Program-made: the position numbers and the translations under genes
In this document: piece after piece, positions 59,228 through 64,000 of the stretch
Position numbering within the stretch: the first letter of the stretch is position 1
Layout of the letters: every line of letters starts with the position of its first letter
Assembly (NCBI GenBank): GCA_000827325.1
Contig: KN832881.1
Coordinates: 1,448,616 to 1,512,615 of the forward strand
Length of the DNA: 64,000 nt
Direction: 5' to 3'
Source of the DNA: Oidiodendron maius Zn
Lineage: Eukaryota; Ascomycota; Leotiomycetes; Myxotrichaceae
The notes under the pieces: model-generated
Seen by the model: the letters and a program-made list of their open reading frames with translations, nothing else
Database searches by the model: none
Told to the model about the DNA's origin: nothing

Positions 59228-62200
59228 TCACTCAGATCCTCGATTCTGGTCCCTTTCACTCCCGCGAGTCAAATCTCTCCGTCGATTACGCTTGCTCTTT
59301 AAACCCGGCCAGTGGGTCCTCATCGCTTTCAAGAGTAGGTAGGCCAAGAGTCTATACACAAGAGTGCAAATACCTAGGGCCATAATATTTATCGCCGGGT
59401 TTGTATCAAGGTCATACAGTTGCAAAACCTGCTGCCCCGTGGAGATTATGCATTCGCCACTGGGAAGCTTTTGCGTGTCGTTACAGGTGAAGGTAATGCT
59501 GCGCAGTGAATATGGGGCGAGATTGCGAATGGCGTACCGGATGGGGGAAAGATAATTGACGCCTTGGAGAAATCCAGGCATATCGATGGACAGCACCCCG
59601 GACATGAACTGGGCAACGGAGAGGAAGACGGAGGTAAGATTCACAGCGAACCCAGTATGAGCAAAGAGAGTATTGAACTATCGTTAATTAGATTTGAAGT
59701 CTAGTCAGAAATTGTTCAGAACGTACCATAATACCAAGACTCTCACCACAGGACACGATACAGAAGCAGTTGAAGGCGCAAACGAAGAACATCTGTGCCG
59801 TCCGTGGTAACCCAGCAGCAAGGTCGGTGAGCACCGCAAATATCAACGAGCTGATAATCTCCAAAGGAACCTCGAGCGTTAGATACTGAGCGAAGAACGC
59901 CTCTACACCGTAAGTCCCGTCATCATTCTCTCGATAGAAGACATCCTTTTCGTTGGGGTAGACAGCCACATTCTGCAGCATGCCCACGAAATAGAACGCG
60001 GCAAATTCTTGGATATAGCCCATTCTTGTCTGGACTGCGTAATAGTCATGCTTGAGGGGCGCAAAGAAGAGTGCCAAAATAATGGCCTGGAGTATTAATG
60101 TTAGCATCACATGCATAAAGAGTTTGATTTTTGACAACATACGAGTCCCGTAACTTGCATAATTCGCGCCATGATGAGTGGGGGTTGTCTCCTAAAGTTG
60201 ATAGATGCCCGGTGAACTAAGATAGGATACGCGGAGAAGAACGAAGATGTCTTGCGAACTAGGGCTCCAAGTTCGGCAGGTGTTGAGATGGTAGTCGGGT
60301 TATTAGCGATGGCAAAATCGCCGTTAGACCAGGAGGCTATCAGGCCTTCCACTCTGGATCTGGTCGCCGTTTCACGAGATGAATCTTGAAGATCTACTGT
60401 AATGAGGTCCAGAGCAAAATCTGCTGGGTTTGTAGTAGTCGGGCAGGGGAATCCAAGTGAGTTGAAGTGAGGAAGCATTCCCGCTGCGCTACCGGTGTAG
60501 ACGGGAGAGCCTCCTCTAGCGAGCAGCAGAACACTTCCAAACTGCTGGAAGAGATCCGACCGCGACTGGTGAATGGTCAGGATGAGGGTGCGGCCCTCAC
60601 TGGCGAGGCCTTGAAGAACTTCCATAATGGAAGTTGCCGTGAACGCATCCAGACCAGAGGTTGGCTCATCGAGGAGAAGAACCCGAGGATCTGTCAGGAT
60701 TTGCACAGCAATCGAAACACGTCTCTTCTCCCCCCCCGAGATCCCCTTGATAAGATCAGATCCAATCAAATTGTCGGCACAGTCCTTTAGACCGAGTTTC
60801 AGAAGCACTTCCTCAGCCCGTTGTTTCTTTTGCGCTGCGGTCATGAAAGACGGAAGTCGAAGTTTTGCCGAAAATTGAAGTGTCTCGCGGACTGTAAGGG
60901 ACGGGAGCAGTGCGTCGTCGTCTTGGCAGACATATGAGCATACAGATCTTATAACCGAATCGGACGGCACGGAGCCATTGAAAGTCATATCACCGTACGG
61001 TCGATATCGAGTGCTAGGGCTATTCCGCAGGCGAAGAGCCATTGCGTTGAGGAGAGAAGTTTTCCCACTTCCTGACGGCCCCATTATAACATTCAGTTCC
61101 CCGGCCTTAAAGTTTGCGGTGATGGGTTGCAAGATGGTTTTCGTAGGTAGCTTCCGTCCGAAAATTGCTCGTTTATCCAAATCAAGAGCGAATTTATCCA
61201 AACCAATATCGACCGTTCTAACTTCTTCGACTGACCTTGCCGTCATTTTCTCCTTACCGGCAGACAAGTCCTCGTCTCGTGTCCGCGCTTTGGCGATGCC
61301 CATCTCAACCTTCACGTACTTGAACCCAATGCCAGCAAGAGTGTAAAACATGACGACAAACGCAACCAAAATTATGATGGGCCTCACTACCCAGTCGTTT
61401 GGAAGTCCCAACGATTCCATAATGTACGAACCAGTATATTGCGCACAAGCGGGATTTGATTCTCCACCATCATAAGGACAAGCATAGAATTGTCCGACAA
61501 ATTCATTGGCACATAGAGCCCCAAACTCATAATAGACATACGCTGTCCATTTCAGCCATCTCACATACACAGGGATTGTATTTGACTGAATGAAAAATCC
61601 ACACGCCATAGCCTGGATGGTATAGCCGAGGTTTGCTATAAGGGAGGCGGAAGGGAAACTTCTGGCGGCAGCAATACATGTCGTGGCGAATGTGACCGCA
61701 ATATATTGGTTCAACAATAGAACGGAGAAGAATGTAAAAAATGTCGAAGCGTCAGCTCTAAATCCCACCATGAAATAGAATATCAATGAGAAGACCAGAG
61801 GCACTGGGAAATCCTCGGTCAACAGTCTTGCCAACCTTCGACTTAGCAGAAATGGCAAGACATCCACAACATTCTCATTGTGCTCGCGGTCAAATACTTG
61901 GATGTCGACGGAGAGGCGGTAAGTCTCAAATATAAGGATAAGATAACCTTGCAACGCGGACGCAATATAGAGAGCTCCTTCGCGGCTGCGGATGCCGGAC
62001 TGATCCAATCCTAGGTGGTAGAAAGCCCAGCCTGACATGACGCCCATACCGACTGCCTCTACAAGGGAACCAACCATGCCTAGTGGGTCACGGTAAGTTG
62101 TTACGAACGTGCGGAACGTGAGAACCCTCGTTTGGCGAATAAACGGTGAGTGTCGAGTCGATAGTCTAGTCTGAGGTTGATGTACTACAGCGAGGGGCTT

Positions 62201-63337
62201 CGTATAGGTGCTCTTCTCATAGTACAGCTGATTGCTCTCTTCCGCCCAGGCGGATTTCAGACGTGCAACCCTTTCTGAGGAGGCGGCCTCAAGCTCTGGG
62301 GTTCTGTTATCAACCGCAGCAATGTCAATCAAATATTCAGCTGGGTTGACAAATGGTGGTAACTCCAATCCGAGGCCCTTGAACCATGGAATAGAATCAG
62401 CTACTTTTCCAGAGTACACAGGACTCCCTCTTGTCAGAAGCACGAGTCTGTCAAACATACTCCAAATCTCAGATCTAGGTTGATGAATCGTCGTGATGAT
62501 GGTTCTCCCTTTCTGGGCCAGTCCCTTAAGAGTTCGAATAAGTTGGAACGCGCTGGTTGCGTCCAATCCTGTTGTGGGCTCATCTAAGAACAGCACACTG
62601 GGATTGCTCAAGAGCTGGACGCCAATACTGACACGTCTCTTCTCACCACCAGAGCAACCCTTGTGCTGGTGATTTCCGATCCTCGTATCCGCACATTCCT
62701 TCAAACCCAACTCAAGTATAACCTCTTCCACAACTTTTCGCCGCTGCTCCTCAGTCGTAGGCGGTGGAAGCCGCAGATCAGCTGAGTATCGCAGAGTTTC
62801 ACGTACCGTGAGAGTCGGCAATAATATGTCCTGCTGCATCACATAAGCACTGCGGACGCTATTCACACCTTTCATCCCATTGAACAGCGTGTGACCTCCA
62901 AAGGACATGCGCCCACTCGTAATGCGCTCTGACATGGTATTCAGCAAAGTTGTCTTGCCTGATCCGCTCCCCCCAATGATCGCCGTCAGAGTGCCGGCCG
63001 GCATTGAAGCAGAGGCCGAGTGAAGGATCCGTTTCGGCTCCGGACGAGGCTCGCCATCTCGAGATCGCTTTAGCTTGATGCCAGAGAGCGAAAACACGGA
63101 AGGGGAGATGTCGACACTGACAGACAGATCCCGTATCTGCACATCTACGGAGTCCACTTCAGAGAGAGAGATATGGTTGCTCTGTCCGGCCGTGAGGGCA
63201 TGCACAGCATTATATTGCACAGACTGATTGACTTTGGTCTTGGTGGCCTCGGGTGCAAGAACCGGCGGGGTAATGCCATTGAATTGCTCGTCCTCCTCGG
63301 AGCCCAGCTCCAAATCCTTTTCTAGGTCTTTCTCCAT
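59228..63337 (-). CDS. Full-size ABCG transporter (YOL075C-like)
   Basis: Exons 63337-60143, 60086-59727 and 59677-59228 give 1334 residues arranged NBD1-TMD1-NBD2-TMD2. NBD1 (about 65-320) has Walker A GGSGSGKTT, signature CSGGEKRRVS and Walker B VLFLDEPTTGLD. NBD2 (about 690-930) has GPSGSGKTS, GISGGEKRRVS and VLLLDEPTSGLD. Both catalytic sites look complete. Each TMD has about six helices, and a Cys-containing extracellular loop follows TMD1 helix 5 (YACPYDGGESNPACAQY). The layout and NBD spacing fit the ABCG branch related to yeast YOL075C rather than the larger PDR pumps. It is probably an exporter of lipids or xenobiotics at the plasma membrane (family inference). Introns are in phase 0; the C-terminus is Arg-rich. 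Confidence 0.92.
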
Positions 63338-64000
63338 GAGGAACACGTTCCAGGAGGACGGCCCCGGCACATGCTCAGCGGAGCAGGAAGAAGGTCATTG
63401 TGGAAATCCGGGGTACCAGGCACGGCGAACACGCTGAGAGGAGAGAATTGAAGGGGAATCGGAATGCTAATCACGAGAGAGTAATTATGAGAGAAGAGTT
63501 ATGAGAGTAATCATGAGAGACCACGCAAACGGCTACTGTTTCGCACAGAGAGAATGAGGACAACAGTTCTCGCACCTACCGTTATTATGTACGTTGCAGC
63601 AGCCCTCTCCTTGCCATCCAACTTCTAAGCGACCTTGTGTGAGCACCATCAACGGATTAGAGCTGCCAATTCGGACCATCGAGTTCCGGTAACTGACGGA
63701 GGGTCACGTCATCCAACCACGAGCCGCGGGATCCGACATCTCGGATTGCGTCGCTGGACGGGCAGCCAGTCCGGTGCGCGTTCTCGTAAACTTCGGCTCT
63801 GCCGGGGTGGGAGGCGCCGATGATGATGGGATGGATACACGCGCCATGGAACCCGAATCTTCTGCAAGGCACGTCGCTTCTGGCCGTGACCAGAGGTCGA
63901 TGGAGCGGGATTAAATATACGCAAGTTACAGAGTCGAGGCCATTGCATTCGTCCGATCGGCGACGCCTCTAACGGATCTGCTGTCACAGTTGTAAGGGAA
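63338..64000. other. ABC transporter upstream region and right edge
   Basis: Promoter of the transporter. Around 63475-63520 a GAGAGTAAT/TATGAGAG motif is repeated several times. A minus-strand frame at 63872-63657 (FGFHGACIHPIIIGAS) might be the last exon of a gene entering from the right, but this is weak. Confidence 0.3.

Noticed and set aside
63657-63872. Terminal exon of a CitE/HpcH-type lyase
   Set aside because: Only a short FGFHGACIHP-like match is seen and the rest of the frame does not fit the family; kept only as a note on the right edge.

Overview
The window is nuclear DNA from a filamentous ascomycete (Pezizomycotina). The evidence is short 45-90 nt introns with GTAAGT-type donors and TAG/CAG acceptors, widely spaced single genes on both strands, Ser/Thr-rich surface proteins, a GT69 mannosyltransferase-like protein, a fungal C2H2 regulator, relics of a heterokaryon-incompatibility (HET) domain, and AT-rich repeat islands whose copies differ mainly by C/T and G/A changes, as repeat-induced point mutation (RIP) would leave. 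A leotiomycete is a guess. All exon boundaries were placed by eye from reading frame, splice consensus and remembered family architecture; no alignment or transcript data were available.

Layout. 0.4-4.3 kb: EMG1 (18S rRNA methyltransferase) and a glyoxalase/VOC-like protein with a long basic tail. 4.8-5.1 kb: first copy of a dispersed repeat. 6.7-8.9 kb (-): C2H2 transcription factor behind a 1.7-kb pyrimidine-rich leader. 11.8-15.2 kb (-): a coiled-coil gene that appears to be decaying. 16.4-19.7 kb (+): a single-pass surface protein, the inverted second copy of the dispersed repeat, a small membrane protein and an atypical Ras-like GTPase. 20.0-27.3 kb (-): GT69 protein, COG5, a broken dsRBD/DEAH RNA helicase, a MITE-like element and an EI24/RRT8-type membrane protein. 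28.5-35.5 kb: three neighbouring surface or secreted proteins (TM protein with an 18-bp minisatellite, CBM19 protein, DUF7371-type protein). 37.8-43.6 kb (+): trehalose-6-phosphate phosphatase TPS2 and an amino-acid permease. 44.0-52.5 kb (-): a Baeyer-Villiger-type monooxygenase with a one-base frameshift, PhzF-like protein, M28 aminopeptidase, a second MITE-like element and a proline-iminopeptidase-like hydrolase, the last two lying between two HET-domain relics. 52.9-59.2 kb: a gene-poor AT-rich tract with one orphan ORF. 59.2-63.3 kb (-): a full-size ABCG transporter.

The genes do not form one pathway. Housekeeping genes (EMG1, COG5, TPS2, transporters) alternate with islands of surface proteins, repeats and decayed genes. 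The most interesting material is in those islands: the helicase relic, the coiled-coil gene with several lesions, paired HET relics, two MITE-like elements, the inverted repeat pair that shares a conserved coding tail, and the monooxygenase frameshift inside its signature motif. I found no coherent new system beyond this turnover of accessory DNA.
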